Positions 1 through 11,029 are shown, counted from the first letter of the stretch. The stretch: DNA of 64,000 bases from Phocoena phocoena (GCF_963924675.1 NC_089228.1:89000894-89064893), one strand, 5' to 3'. Program-made: numbers and translations. The notes: generated from the sequence alone by a model not told the origin.

Positions 1-1237
1 CTCATCCCAGTCTTCAGTCAGATCTTACAACCTGCAGACTGTTTTTCTGGGTGAAAAAGCTTGGAGCTGTCTGACTCAAACAATTAAAGCCTAATATTGA
101 ATGCAATGCACAGGGAAATTAAGGAACCCTCAGTTTAACCTCAGTTTACCCTCACCACTCTTCCGCTACAGCAGCTTGCCTGTCATCTTTCACAAAACAG
201 TACATACACACACACTACCAGGTGTTACTAGATTATTATAGGACTTAAAATCTTCATTTCCATACTGTCCCCTCTGTCTGACTTCTGTGTTTCTCAGGTG
301 AGATCATTGTTTTGTTAAGTTCCTCTGTCACCCCACACAAACTTCCCAAAATAAGAATATTGAAGAGGGTAAAGAAAGAAGAACTTCAAAACCACAATTT
401 CTTTACAGCCTAAAATACAAAAAAACTTTTACAGTGCTTCCTTTTATGTCTGCATTTTGAATATGTGATTCATCACGGCAGGAGAAGCAAACCCTTTGAA
501 TGTTGATGGGGTGATGATCTATTCAAATACCAAGTTTTTTCCCCAAATAGCATGGGAGGATTGAAAGAAGTTTGATGTCATTCTTCTCTCCACATTGGTT
601 CAGAATGTATGCACTTAGCGCAAAACCAGGTTGAATTTTGTTCAAATATCCTATTACACTTTATTCAAAATATCCTATGCTTTTAAGTTCTACAGCTCTG
701 GAAAATCTATCTGAGGTGCTTCATTCACAGTTAACAGCATACAAATAAATATATTAGGACCTCTAAAGTAAGTGCAAATCAGGCCTGGCATCTCCCAGTA
801 TGAGAGGAAAAGTTGAAAAGTTGGACTTATTTTTCCTTCCTAAAACAAGAAAGTAGTGGAGGTCCCTGCAATTGTTGAGAAACAAGTCAGAGGGCTTAAT
901 TCTCCACGCAGCACTTTCTTCTCATTTTGCTGTTTTGGCCATGCGTGAAGAATGGAAACTAGTTGAGAGTACAGCTCAAATCTGTGAGGAATTACTTTAC
1001 CAGTAGGGAGTGAAATGAAGTGATTCTTAGTAGTCATTGCCAGCTTTTAAAAGATAGTAGTCTGTGAAATCAAGCCACAAAGTTGGTCCACAGGTTAAAC
1101 TATTCTCTGAAGATATAAGCTAGGATGGGCCACAGGGCCATTCTACTTAAGACTCTGAGATCAGGTTTAGGGTAACAAGTAGAGATTCTTAAGAAAAGCA
1201 CCTTGGTCTCCTTTTGTTTAATTTAAAATTATTCTGA
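1..1237. other. Unassigned intronic sequence
   Basis: Mostly AT-rich single-copy-looking DNA. The short open frames have no family resemblance and I recognise no repeat. Confidence 0.5.
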
Positions 1238-1354
1238 GGACTTCCCTGGTGGCACAGTGGTTAAGACTCCACGCTCCCAAGGCAGGGGGCACAGGTTCGA
1301 TCTGTGGTTGGGGAAGATCCTGCATGCCGCATCGTGCAGCCAAAAAAAAAAAAA
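1238..1354 (+). mobile_element. CHR-type SINE, short form
   Basis: A tRNA-derived SINE starting CTTCCCTGGTGGCACAGTGG, with a B-box-like GGTTCGATC, a GATCCTGCATGCCGC segment and an A-tail at 1342-1355. It is about 115 bp, about half the length of the common CHR-2 copies here, because it ends right after the tRNA-related part. The imperfect flanking repeat is AAATTATTCTGA versus AAATTTACTCTGA. Confidence 0.85.
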
Positions 1355-1510
1355 ATTTACTCTGAAACGTCAACTTAAAACAGACCTGGAGAGCCATGCG
1401 CAAGTCACTTAAGCTCTCTGGGCCTTATATGCTTGATAAGATAGGGATAACAACTTGTCTTTCTGGGTGTTGTACGGCTCATACATTATTTATGTATTAT
1501 AAAACACATA

Positions 1511-1718
1511 GGGGCTTCCCTGGTGGCGCAGTGGTTGAGAGTCCGCCTGCCGATGCAGGGGACACGGGTTCGTGCCCCGGTCTGGGAGGATCCCACGTGC
1601 CGCGGAGCGGCTGGGCCCGTGAGCCATGGCCGCTGAGCCTGCGCGTCCGGAGCCTGTCCTCCGCAACGGGAGAGGCCACAGCAGTGAGAGGCCCGCGTAA
1701 CGCATAAAAAAAAAAAAA
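1511..1718 (+). mobile_element. CHR-2 SINE (young)
   Basis: A full-length CHR-2 SINE with an intact tRNA-like head (A box near TGGCGCAGTGG, B box near GGGTTCGTGCCCC). The GC-rich body reads GGAGCGGCTGGGCCCGTGAG and is followed by a long A-tail. It is flanked by the perfect 10-bp duplication AAAACACATA at 1501-1510 and 1719-1728. Confidence 0.95.
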
Positions 1719-1728
1719 AAAACACATA

Positions 1729-2442
1729 ACACAGTGATTGGACCCAATCAGCACTAAATAAATGTAAGCCATTTTTATTATCATTTTATTTTTTAATAAG
1801 AAATTTATAAGAAGGAAACTTTCAGTTGCATATGTATGAGAGGGGCTTTACCTGAGACAACCACCTGAATCTCAAGAAAGAGAGGCACTTAGCAGTACGG
1901 ACCATATTATTAAAGTAACGCTACCTCCTGATTGCCATATTCCCAAACTAAGAGTTAGTAGTTCATTCTATAAAAGGTAAGTAAAACTCTCAATATTGGA
2001 ATAAATCTGCTAAGAGTATCTGAATGACAATTCCACAGGTCCACAATTTCTGGAAGTGTATTTTCACTGTAAGTGCTTTCTTGGGCATACTACTCACTAA
2101 TAACTGAAAAATTATCATCATTATTTGAAAAACAACTAAATGAAAGTGTGAATGGCAGTACGTAATACTAAAAGCAAAAATAATTCTGGTTTAGTCACTT
2201 CTGTATATGGTAGACAAAGAATCTGAATCTTCGAAACTTTTTAAGACTTAAAATCTTGGAAATATGACAAAGGGAAGTCAGAATCAGAAAAAGGTATTGA
2301 AATCTAAAATTTTCTAAAACCAAGACAAAAATTACCCATATTTCAATGTGTCAATCAAGCATGAAACTAACATATTCCATTCACTTTACTCACTGATCTC
2401 TACTGTCACCTTGTCTTGGAGTTAGCTTTTCCTATGGTGGGC
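1729..2442. other. Unassigned intronic sequence
   Basis: AT-rich sequence. No gene, RNA or repeat is recognised. Confidence 0.5.
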
Positions 2443-2457
2443 TCAAACCTTTACCTT

Positions 2458-2860
2458 TTTTTTTTTTTTTAACATCTTTATTGGAGTATAATTGCTTTAC
2501 AATGTTGTGTTAGTTTCTGCTGTATAACAAAGTGAATCAGCTATATGTATACATATATCCCCATATCCCCTCCCTCTTGAGTCTCCCTCCACCCTCCCTA
2601 TCGCACCCCTCTAGGTGGTCACAAGCTGATCTCCCTGTGCTATGCGGCTGCTTCCCACTAGCTATCTATTTTACATTTGGTAGTGTATATATGTCCATGC
2701 CACTCTCTCACTTCGTTCCAGCTTCCCGACTTCCCCCTCCCCGTGTCTTCAAGTCCATTCTCTACATCTGCGTCTTTATTCCTGTCCTGCCCCTAGGTTC
2801 TTTAGGACCATTTTTTTTTTTTTTTTAGATTCCATATATATGTGTTACCATATGGTATTT
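2458..2860 (-). mobile_element. L1 3' end, 5'-truncated, antisense
   Basis: The sequence starts with a T run (A-tail on the minus strand) and continues as ACATCTTTATTGGAGTATAA and AACAAAGTGAATCAGC, the signature of cetartiodactyl L1 3' UTRs. Only about 400 bp of the 3' UTR remains. A 15-bp target-site duplication with one mismatch (TCAAACCTTTACCTT / TCAAACCTTTATCTT) lies at 2443-2457 and 2861-2875, so this is a single truncated insertion. Confidence 0.9.
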
Positions 2861-2875
2861 TCAAACCTTTATCTT

Positions 2876-4320
2876 GAACCCAGGCATCACTCCTCATACA
2901 GGCCTACTTTTCCAGGTCTAGTCCTAAAAATGGTATAATTCTTTTCAAGTTCTAAGCCTAGACCCTGTCCTCTGTCTTTACCTGTCACTGAAACACAGCC
3001 AGGCTAAATTTAGTCTGCCACCCTAATAAGATGCTCCACAGCGTTAACTGAGAATTGATACCATTCAAGTTCTTAGTTGTAACAGCAGCTGATTCTGAGT
3101 AATCACACAGAAAAGGGGTTTATTAAAAGGATAATGAGAATGAGGCTCAACACTAAGCTTCCAAGAACAATGTACAACATAGTACAAAACAGGCCTAATG
3201 AGAATGTCAGTGTTTCTGCTGCATCAAGAATTCAACCCTGTCAACACTGCCACCCCCGAGGGCAGGCTGCCATTACTGCCACTCTGGCTACAGCAGAAAT
3301 GGATTATAGATGGCGCCTCTATCCCCAAATAGCCCATTTCAGAATTCAGATTTGTAGGTGGAATCTAGGTCATTCCAGTGTCCTAGGGCAAAGGAGGTTA
3401 GTCTTCTCAGTTCCATCCTGGGGAGTTAGTTTTCACAAGGTTGGAAACACCCCAGATTAGAGTTAAGAGCGTTCAAAAGGCACCGGGCAGCCGGCAAACA
3501 AAACTAATGCCAACTGGACAGGCTATAAATTGCTAAGACCAAATAAACACCCACATAAATAAGAAAATGAACAGTCTCCAGCCCTTCATCGTGGAAAAGA
3601 GATGTGTTTTAGAGCAAATAATTAAATCATAAATATAGCAAACAAATATGGTTTGGCTCCAGCAGTGTCTCCAATCATGATTTAAGTCTATCACAGAGAA
3701 TGAAGAAGAAAATCTGTAGTGTTCCTAACTGCCTAGTGCCAACATTTCCAATACCTCTTAGTCACTCTCAACCTTTTCAAACTGTAGAGGCACAGCTGAT
3801 GCTTTAGGCCCCTTAGTGACTTACGTCACACCTCGGCGAATTCTGTTCCCTTTAATCCTCCCTTCCCTCTTTCCTTTTTCCTTTTATCTTTAGTAACTCA
3901 ATGACTACTGACATAACAGTTTCTGCTGAGTTCTCACAGAAAGTCACTTTCATCATTAAACGTGTGCATTCACGTGGAACCCCCTCTGTAACATGAACAC
4001 TTTGTTCGGACTCACAAAGTGAAGGATTCTAGGATAAGATATGCATAATATTGCTATCGGCCAATCCTAGAGGGTAGGAATGTCCATGAAAACTAAGTGC
4101 TGGCTACATTCTTCCTCAACTCAACATCGAGCATGGATAAACACAACAAAGATGGGTTGATTCCTGTTTCTCAATGCTCTGTAACATAGCATCATTTTAC
4201 GTAGCCTCCCATGTGAAAACCTGTATTTAGGGATAGGAATGTAAGTGAGTTAAAAGAGACTGAGAAGTGGAAGAAAGAGGATTATCACCTCCAGGCTGAA
4301 GTCCTAAAACAAACGATACG
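2876..4320. other. Unassigned intronic sequence
   Basis: Mostly unrecognised. Around 3060-3470 the text (…AAAAGGGGTTTATTAAAAGG…) looks like a worn interspersed repeat, but I cannot name the family. The 108-codon frame at 3134-3460 has no domain or conserved look. Confidence 0.4.
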
Positions 4321-4324
4321 CATT

Positions 4325-4532
4325 TACGGTGGGCCTTCACTGTATCTGGGGGCTCTGCACCCGGGAATTCAACCAGCTATTGGTCAAAACTCATCTACGG
4401 TTGGTTGGATCTGTGAATGTGGAACTGCAGATACGGAAGGCCAACCGTACTATGCAATTTTATGTACGGGACTTGGGCACCTGCAGGAGTCCTGGAACCC
4501 ATCCCTGCAGATGGGCAGGGTGACTGTATAAG
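4325..4532 (+). mobile_element. TcMar/Tigger-like non-autonomous DNA transposon fossil
   Basis: Two related halves face each other. The left half is GTGGGCCTTCACTGTATCTG with CACCCGGGAATTCAACCA. The right half contains GTTGGTTGGATCTGTGAATG, AAGGCCAACCGTACTATGCA, GGGACTTGGGCACCTGCAG and GGGTGACTGTAT. This layout matches the 'ATACGGAGGGCCGACTGTA' type of Tigger-related (MER44/Tigger7-like) elements. No transposase frame remains. The exact subfamily is a judgement from memory. Confidence 0.75.
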
Positions 4533-6063
4533 CCTTAAGAATGATTAGAAGCACACATAAAACCTCACAGTACTTATATGTGGGCAGAATTATAGAATGA
4601 GCATGTCTTACTCTTCTTTGTGGCTTTTCTTTGATGTGCAAGAAGCAGCATGTGTTACAATTCTCCCATTAGAGGGAAACAGACAGACTTGTTTACTGGA
4701 GTATAGTCCCCCAAATCTAACTAGCCTACAATCATATCTTCCAGCAAAATTCAAGATTATTATGATTGTCATTTTCCTTTTTAAAATAACATTTTTAACA
4801 GTACTTTTATCAGAGAAAGTTTTAAATCAGGTAAAGCTTATGATATTTAATGGCATATTAAATCTCTTTGTGTAGTCAGGTACAAGGCAACCTCTTTCAC
4901 CACTCTTTCAACATCATATTGGAAGTACTAGCTAGTGTAAAAGACAAACACAAGGAAATAAAAGATATACAGACTGAGAAGGAAAAAATTAAGCTGTCTT
5001 TACTTGCACGTAACATAGTCATCTGAGCAGAAAATCTGAACGAGCTAACAGAAAAACTCCTGGAAATAATAATTGGTCATAGCTAGGTTGCAGAATACAA
5101 GGTTAATAAACAAAAGTCAATCACTTTCCTATATACCAGCAATGAACAAGTAGAGCTTGAAATTTAAAACATAATACCATTTACATTAGCAACCTCCAAA
5201 AAATGAAGTATACAGGTATAAATACAAGAAGCTATGTATAAGATCTATATGAGGAAAACTACAAACTGTGATAAATAAAATCAAAGACGAACTAAATAAA
5301 TGGAGAGATAGTCTATACGTTCATGGATAGGAAGACTCAATATGGTCAAGATGTCAATGCTTCCCAAATCGATCTATAGATTCAATGCAATCACCATTAA
5401 AATCCCAGCAAGCTATCACCAAACAAAGTTTATATGGAGAGGCAGAAGACCCAGAACGGCCGACACAACACTGAAGAAGAAGAACAAAGTTGGAAGACTG
5501 ACACTACTCAACTTCAAGACTTACTAAGAAGCTATAGCAATCAAGGCAGGGTATTGATCCAAGAATAGATCAGTGGAACAGAACAGAGCCCTAGACCCAC
5601 ATAAATATAGTCAAGTGACCTTAGACAAAGTAGCATAGGCAATACGATGGAGCAAAGATAGTGTTTCAAACATATGACGTTGGAACAACTGGACATCCAT
5701 ATGTAAAAAAATTAACCCAGACACATTCTTCACAAAAATTAGTTCAAAAGGGATCACAGACCTAAATGTAAAACACAAAACTATAAAACTCCTAGAAGAC
5801 AACATAGGAGAAAACCTAGATGACCTTGGATATAATAATTACTCTTTAGATGCAAAATAGAAGAAATAACTGATAAGCTGCACTTAATTAAAATTAAAAA
5901 CTTCAGCTCTGCAAAAGACAGTATCCAGAGAATGAGAAGACAAGCCACAGACTGGAAGAAAATATTGGCAAAAGACATATCTGATAAAGAACTGTTATCT
6001 AAAATATACAAAGAACTGTTAGAACTCACCAATAAGAAAATAAACAAGCCAATTAAAAAATGG

Positions 6064-6279
6064 GCTGGGCTTCCCTGGTGGCACAGTGGTTGAGAGTCTG
6101 CCTGCTGATGCAGGGGACACGGGTGTGTGCCCCGGTCCGGGAGGATCCCACATGCCACGGAGCGGCTGGGCCCGTGAGCCATGGCCGCTGAGCCTGCGCA
6201 TCTGGAGCCTGTGCTCCGCAACGGGAGAGGCCACAACACTGAGAGGCCCGTGTACCGAAAAAAAAAAAAAAAAAAAAGG
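6064..6279 (+). mobile_element. CHR-2 SINE inserted in L1
   Basis: A full-length CHR-2 copy with intact A/B-box regions, the GC-rich body and an A-tail of about 20 nt. The host L1 reads 'AAAAAATGGGC … AAAGGCCTTATCAGATG' across the insertion, so the SINE is younger than the L1. Confidence 0.92.
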
Positions 6280-6641
6280 CTAAAGGCCTTATCAGATGCT
6301 TCATCAAAGAAGATATACAGATGGAAAATAAGCATAAGATGTTCCGCATCATATGTCATCAGGGAAATACAAATTAAAACAACAATAAGACAATACTACA
6401 CACCTATCAGTATGGCCAAACTCCAGAACACTGACAATACCAAATGCTGATGAGGACATGGAGCAACAGGAACTCTCATACACTGCTGGTGGGAATGCAA
6501 AATGGTACAGCCACTTAGGAAGATAGTGTGGCAGGCTATTACAAAACTAACCACACCCTTACCATACAATCCAGCAATTACATTCCTTGGTATTTACCCA
6601 AAGGAGTTGAAAACATGTCCACATAAAAATCTGCACATTGA

Positions 6642-6996
6642 GACTTCCCTGCTGGTTCAGTGGTAAAGAATCCGCCTTCCAATGCAGAGGATGTAGGTTC
6701 AATCCCTGGTCAGGAAACTAAGATCCCACATGCCGCAGGGCAACTAAGCCCGCGCACCGCAACTACTGAGCTTGCACACCTCAACAAGAGAGCTGCGTGC
6801 CACAAACTACAGAGCCCACATGCTCTGGAGCCTGTGTGCCACAACTACAGAGCCCCGCAGGCCACAGCTCGAGAGAGAAAACCCACACATCACAACTAGA
6901 GAGAAGCCCATGCACCGCAACTAGAAAGAAGCCTGCGCGCCACAAAGGAAGATCCCGAGTGCTGCAACTAACACCCAACACAACCAAAAAAAAACA
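6642..6996 (+). mobile_element. Diverged CHR SINE, long form, inserted in L1
   Basis: It starts GACTTCCCTGCTGGTTCAGT and has a changed B box (GGTTCAATCCC). The body repeats 'GCACCGCAACTA'-like units many times before a short A-tail at 6985-6993. The flanking duplication is CTGCACATTGA at 6631-6641 and CTGCACACTGA at 6997-7007 (one mismatch). It is more diverged than the copy at 6064, so probably an earlier insertion into the same L1. Confidence 0.88.
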
Positions 6997-7344
6997 CTGC
7001 ACACTGATGTTTATAACAGTTTTATTCATAACTGCCCAAACCTGGAAGCAGCTAAGATGTCTTTCAGTAAGTAAATGGATACATAAAGTGTGCTACAACC
7101 AGACAATGGAATATTATTCAGCACTAAAAAGAAATGAGCTATCAAGCCATGAAAAGACATGGAGGAAAGTTAAATGTATATTAATAAGAAAGAAGCCAAT
7201 GTGTATATTAATAAGAAAGAAGCCAATGTGAAAAGGCTACATACATATATGACCCCCAACTATATGACCTTCTTTAAAAGGCAGAAGCATGGAGACAGCA
7301 AAACGATCAGTGGTTCCCAAGGCTGGGAGGGCAGCATTCCACTG

Positions 7345-7480
7345 TAAGAACACAGTTTGTTTATCCATTCATCTATTGAAAGACATCTGAGTTGTTTCCA
7401 TTTGGGAGCTATCACAAATAAAGCCACTATGAACACTCATGTATACTCATGTACAGGTGGGACTGCTGGGTCATATGTTA
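7345..7480 (-). mobile_element. Antisense L1 fragment
   Basis: TTTATCCATTCATCTATTGA…TGTTTCCATTTGGGAGCTAT…GGGTCATATG is the complement of the L1 ORF2 segment that in sense reads 'GAATGGATAAA'. It is a small antisense remnant abutting the sense L1 on its left. Confidence 0.75.
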
Positions 7481-7482
7481 CC

Positions 7483-7930
7483 TGTGATGGTTAATTTTTG
7501 TGTCAGTTTGGCTAGGCTATAGTATATAGTTATCTGGCCAAACACCAGTCTAGATGTTGCCATGATGGTATTTTTTAGATGTGATTAACATTTAAATCTT
7601 TGAGTAAAGCACATTACCCTCCATAATGTGGGTAAATCTATTCGAATCAGTTGAAGCCCTTAAGACAAAGGACTGAGGTTCCCAGAAGAGAAAAGAATTT
7701 AAATAGCCTTTAGACTCAAGACTGCAGCCTTGCCTCCTGCTGGAATTTTCAGCCTGCCCTGCAGATTGCAGGCTTACCAGTCCCCACAAGCATGTGAGCC
7801 AATTCCTTAAATCACTCATTCATTCATTCACTCACTCACTCACTCACTCACTCACTCACTCAACCTTTGTGTGCCTGTGTGTATGTATAACTGGTTCTAA
7901 TTCTCTGGAGAACTCTGAGTAATATAGAAC
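7483..7930 (+). mobile_element. ERVL-type solo LTR remnant (MLT2-like)
   Basis: It begins TGTGATGGTTAATTTTTGTG, continues with AGATGTGATTAACATTTAAA and AATCAGTTGAAGCCC, and ends AGAACTCTGAGTAATATAG. This matches the layout of MLT2-class LTRs of the old ERVL endogenous retroviruses. No internal viral genes are present. A CACT/CATT microsatellite has grown inside it. The family name is from memory and could be a close relative. Confidence 0.65.
7812..7862 (+). repeat. (CATT)n/(CACT)n microsatellite
   Basis: About three CATT units run directly into about nine CACT units. It lies inside the LTR remnant. The two adjoining motifs differ by one base, which suggests expansion after a point change. 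Confidence 0.95.
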
Positions 7931-8142
7931 CGTAAAATTAGGAAACAAGCAGAGATATCTGTTCTCATCACTGCTTTTAAATTTTTTCCCATTATTAAAT
8001 AATCTGTGATTTTCAAAATGCAAATCAATTTTTAATAAATTAATATTCTTTCAGATATTTGCATATTGCCTAGCAAAAGATTAAGGATTTAATAAAGATT
8101 CAGCAAATATGATGTGAGAACACCTTATTGTAAAGTCCATTA

Positions 8143-8652
8143 GGGACTTCCCTGGTGGTCCAGTGGTTAAGAATACACCTGTCAATGCAGCAGACACAGG
8201 TTCGAGCCCTGGTCCAGGAAGATCTCACATGCCATGGAGCAACTAAGCCCACGCACCACAAGTACTGAGCCCACACTCTAGAGCCTGAGAGCCGTAACTG
8301 GTGAGCCTGCGCACCACAAGTATTGAAGCCTGCACGCTCTAGAGCCTGTGCACCGCAACTACTGAGCCCAAGTGTCACAACTACCGAAGCCCATGCACTC
8401 TAGGGTCTGTGTGCCACGACTACTGAGCCTGCGCTCTAGAGCCTGTGAGCCACAACTACTGAGCCCGCATGCCTAGAGCCTGTGCTCTGCAACAAAAGAA
8501 GCCACCACAATGAGAAGCCTGCGCACCTCAATGAAGAGTAGCCCCCGCTTACTGAAACTAGAGAAAGCTCACGCACAGCAACGAAGACCCAATGCAGACA
8601 TAAATAAATAAATAAATAAATAAATAAAAATTCAAAAAATTTATAAAAAAAT
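8143..8652 (+). mobile_element. CHR SINE, unusually long form with internal repeats
   Basis: About 510 bp, more than twice the usual 210. The tRNA-like head (GGGACTTCCCTGGTGGTCCA, B box GGTTCGAGCCC) is followed by several rounds of a unit built on 'CACAACTACTGAGCC…CTCTAGAGCCTG', then an (AAAT)n tail at about 8600-8630. Target-site duplications with one mismatch (AAAGTCCATTA / AAAGCCCATTA) lie at 8132-8142 and 8653-8663. They show that the whole length is one insertion. Confidence 0.9.
8601..8630 (+). repeat. (AAAT)n tail microsatellite
   Basis: Tandem AAAT units form the 3' tail of the long SINE. Confidence 0.9.
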
Positions 8653-8663
8653 AAAGCCCATTA

Positions 8664-9044
8664 TTATTTTAGCAAGTAAATTCTGCAAGAAGGAGTAAAA
8701 CAGATTACCCTATCTCCAATTTTACAACCACCATGGTAAACTAAGTAAAAAATATGTTCAGTCATATACTGTGAGTTTGATGGTGAGCATTATGAGTAAT
8801 GCTTTAGATTTACAAATGATATGTACATTTTGTCAAAGTGGTACCAGAGCTGTGAGACAATCTTCACACTAAACAGGTGGGAAAATTGGGTAGTACTTCA
8901 AATGACTACTAAAGACCTTTTTAGGGGGCTACATGAAACTACAGAAAACTATTATTATGCTTTTAAAACCTGTTTTAAATAGTAGCGTTTTAGAAAATAA
9001 TGCAGGACCAGACAGGTAGTGTTAATATCTCTGCCATTAAGACA
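8664..9044. other. Unassigned intronic sequence
   Basis: No gene or recognisable repeat. Confidence 0.5.
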
Positions 9045-9325
9045 GTCATTCAAAAATTCAACAACAAATTTCTATCGAGCATTTACTAAGTTCTAGACTC
9101 TGGTTAGTAGCAATAAGAAAATATCCAGTCCAAACTCTTCTGGAATCTACACTGGGCTGGGGTGGGATAGAGGGAGAAAATGAACAGATGTATAATAATT
9201 CTTATGAAGAAATGTAAATCTATATAGACATTAAAAGATGGGGGTGTGGGTGGCGGCAGGTGCTATTTTAGAGAGGACAGTCAGGGAAGATTTCCCTGAG
9301 AAGGTGACATTTGGGTGAAACATGG
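9045..9325 (-). mobile_element. L2-like fragment, antisense
   Basis: The text follows the antisense L2 pattern: 'TTCAACAACAAATTTCTATC', 'GAGCATTTACTAAGTTCTAG' and, further on, 'GTCAGGGAAGATTTCCCTGA' then 'GAAGGTGACATTTGGGTGAA'. It is ancient and strongly diverged. Confidence 0.7.
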
Positions 9326-10725
9326 ACTCTTTAGAATCAGGAGTGACCTCCCACAAGGGAAGATAGAAAGCGAGATCCTCAGAAATTTCCTCTAGTAAAC
9401 TTGATTCTTAGATCAACTATTTGACCATGTTAGCCTCCAACTCACATCCTGCTTGCTGGGCTATCTGTTTTTCACAAGGTGCCTCTGATTTCATTCTTGA
9501 TTACCTGCCTCATTCAGCTCTTCCTAAATTAGACCATCACCCTTACTCCTCATGTATCTAGACTCCTGAATGCCTCCCCCTTGGTTAGGAACTGAAGGCC
9601 AGATCAACACACCACTTCCCTGATAAAACTGGTCATCAGCAGAAACTAGGAGACCAACTTCACCTCAAGAGAAGGTGAAGCTGGTCTGCTAGTTTGATGC
9701 CAGGACCCAATCTAGGAAAGCCTGCTGTTTCCCCACCCAGGCAGAGAGTCAAATAGGATTCACTGAACTCCACTTTAGATGAAGGGGAAACTAACAAATA
9801 GTAGCCAAAGAGAGAAGTGTGTGTGTGTGGTGGTGGGGGGGGGGGTGGTTGGAGGGAGAAGAACCCTGGAAATTTTTATGAATTTGAATTAAACAATAAT
9901 AATAACAATAAAATTACCCAGTGGTTTCCTGGTAAAAATCAAGAGCACAAACAGGGGCTTCTTCATACACTTTCACTCAAAACCAAATGGCAGTGGGTCA
10001 TGAGAACATCAGTCACCATGCGGTAGAAAAACACAAGAACTACCAAACTATTGGGTGGTCCTTCTCAGAGGAAAGTTGTCAGATCCATCTGACTTTGATC
10101 TCTCATTCACAGAAATGCCTGGAGAAACTTCTCCACCCCGTAAAAATAATAAATCTCAGAAGCCACACACTCTGCATGCCAGAAATCACCTCTGGTGAGA
10201 AATCCTCCTTTCCTATGTGCTAGGCACACATTAACTGTTAAAATGCTGGACTAGACACATTACAGTGAAAACCCAAAAAAATAAGTCTGCATCACAAATC
10301 TCAGGTGTCGGGGAAGACATAGGAAGAGAGAAGAGAGAAGTAAAGTCTTATTATTTCCTGCGTCAGGAAGATTTTATTGACAGCAATCCTGTAGGGAAAC
10401 TGTTAAGCATTAATAGGAATTTAATACCGAGAAATCAAATTTGACAATGTCTATCCTGGTCTAAAACAAAACAAAAAGAGCGTAAATAATAAGATGAAAA
10501 CCTTCCTTGTATCACATTCTTCTAATTCTTGGTAACACTCATGAACAAAGGCATTGTGGGTGACCTTGCCCACATCAAAGATTACTAATTCACATGCACA
10601 TACCAAAATGAGAATGTGAACCAAAATACATAATTCCAGAGCCACAAAACCCAACTAAATAAATAGCCTCTTTACTCTCATCTAGTCCTTTGCAGAGTTA
10701 TACAACTGGTTGGCATCTTTCTTGT
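9326..10725. other. Unassigned intronic sequence
   Basis: Contains a GT tract running into a run of 11 G at 9817-9845. Otherwise no gene or repeat is recognised. The short frames at 9817-10223 and 10451-10654 have no support. Confidence 0.5.
9817..9845 (+). repeat. (GT)n followed by G11
   Basis: A GTGTGTGTGTGG stretch continues into TGGTGGGGGGGGGGG. Low-complexity tract likely to vary in length. Confidence 0.9.
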
Positions 10726-10729
10726 CTAG

Positions 10730-10965
10730 AAGTAATATAGAATAGAGCTTGGAACCAGAGAACTTGGACTTGATTCTTGGTTCCTCCTCTTGGTAGCTAC
10801 TATATGCCTGTGCCCAAACACTTTATCTGACTCAGCTTCAGTTTTCATCCATAAAATGGAGCTCATGAACAGTGCCTAATCACTGGTTATCTTGAAGGTT
10901 AAATTAGGTAATGCACATGAAGTGTCTGGCACATGACAATCACGCTACAAAGGTTATTATTACCT
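10730..10965 (+). mobile_element. MIR element, sense
   Basis: Classic MIR order: 'GAGCTTGGAACCAGAGAACT', 'TTCTTGGTTCCTCCTCTTGG', 'CTCAGCTTCAGTTTTCATCC', 'ATAAAATGGAGCTCATGAAC', 'GGTTAAATTAGGTAATGCAC' and 'AAGTGTCTGGCACATGACA'. Confidence 0.88.
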
Positions 10966-11029
10966 TTTACTTTATTGGCAATAAACATTATTCCATATTT
11001 ATATGTTAATAAGCGTTGGTAAATATGAA

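Larger units (their letters stand above)
4893..7340 (+). mobile_element. L1 ORF2 3' half and 3' region, sense, split by two SINEs
   Basis: A decayed L1 reading on the plus strand. It has the ORF2 C-terminal region (CAATGAACAAGTAGAGCTTG, TCAATGCAATCACCATTAAA, GGAATATTATTCAGCACTAA) and then the late 3' region near 7250-7330. It is broken by stop codons and deletions and makes no protein. The longest surviving piece is about 60 codons near 5342-5527. SINEs interrupt it at about 6064-6279 and 6642-6996, and the L1 text resumes after each. Confidence 0.9.

Noticed and set aside
1511..1590. tRNA gene-like heads with A and B boxes (also in other SINE copies)
   Set aside because: They belong to tRNA-derived SINEs. 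The cloverleaf is not kept and the sequence continues into the SINE body and A-tail.
5781..6359. 192-codon minus frame, the longest in the window
   Set aside because: It reads through the antisense of an L1 and a CHR-2 SINE. The middle matches the protein-like text seen in every antisense SINE copy, so it is not a gene.
7483..7930. Possible provirus
   Set aside because: Only LTR-like text is present, followed by unrelated sequence and a SINE. No gag, pol or env remnant adjoins it, so it is a solo LTR at most.
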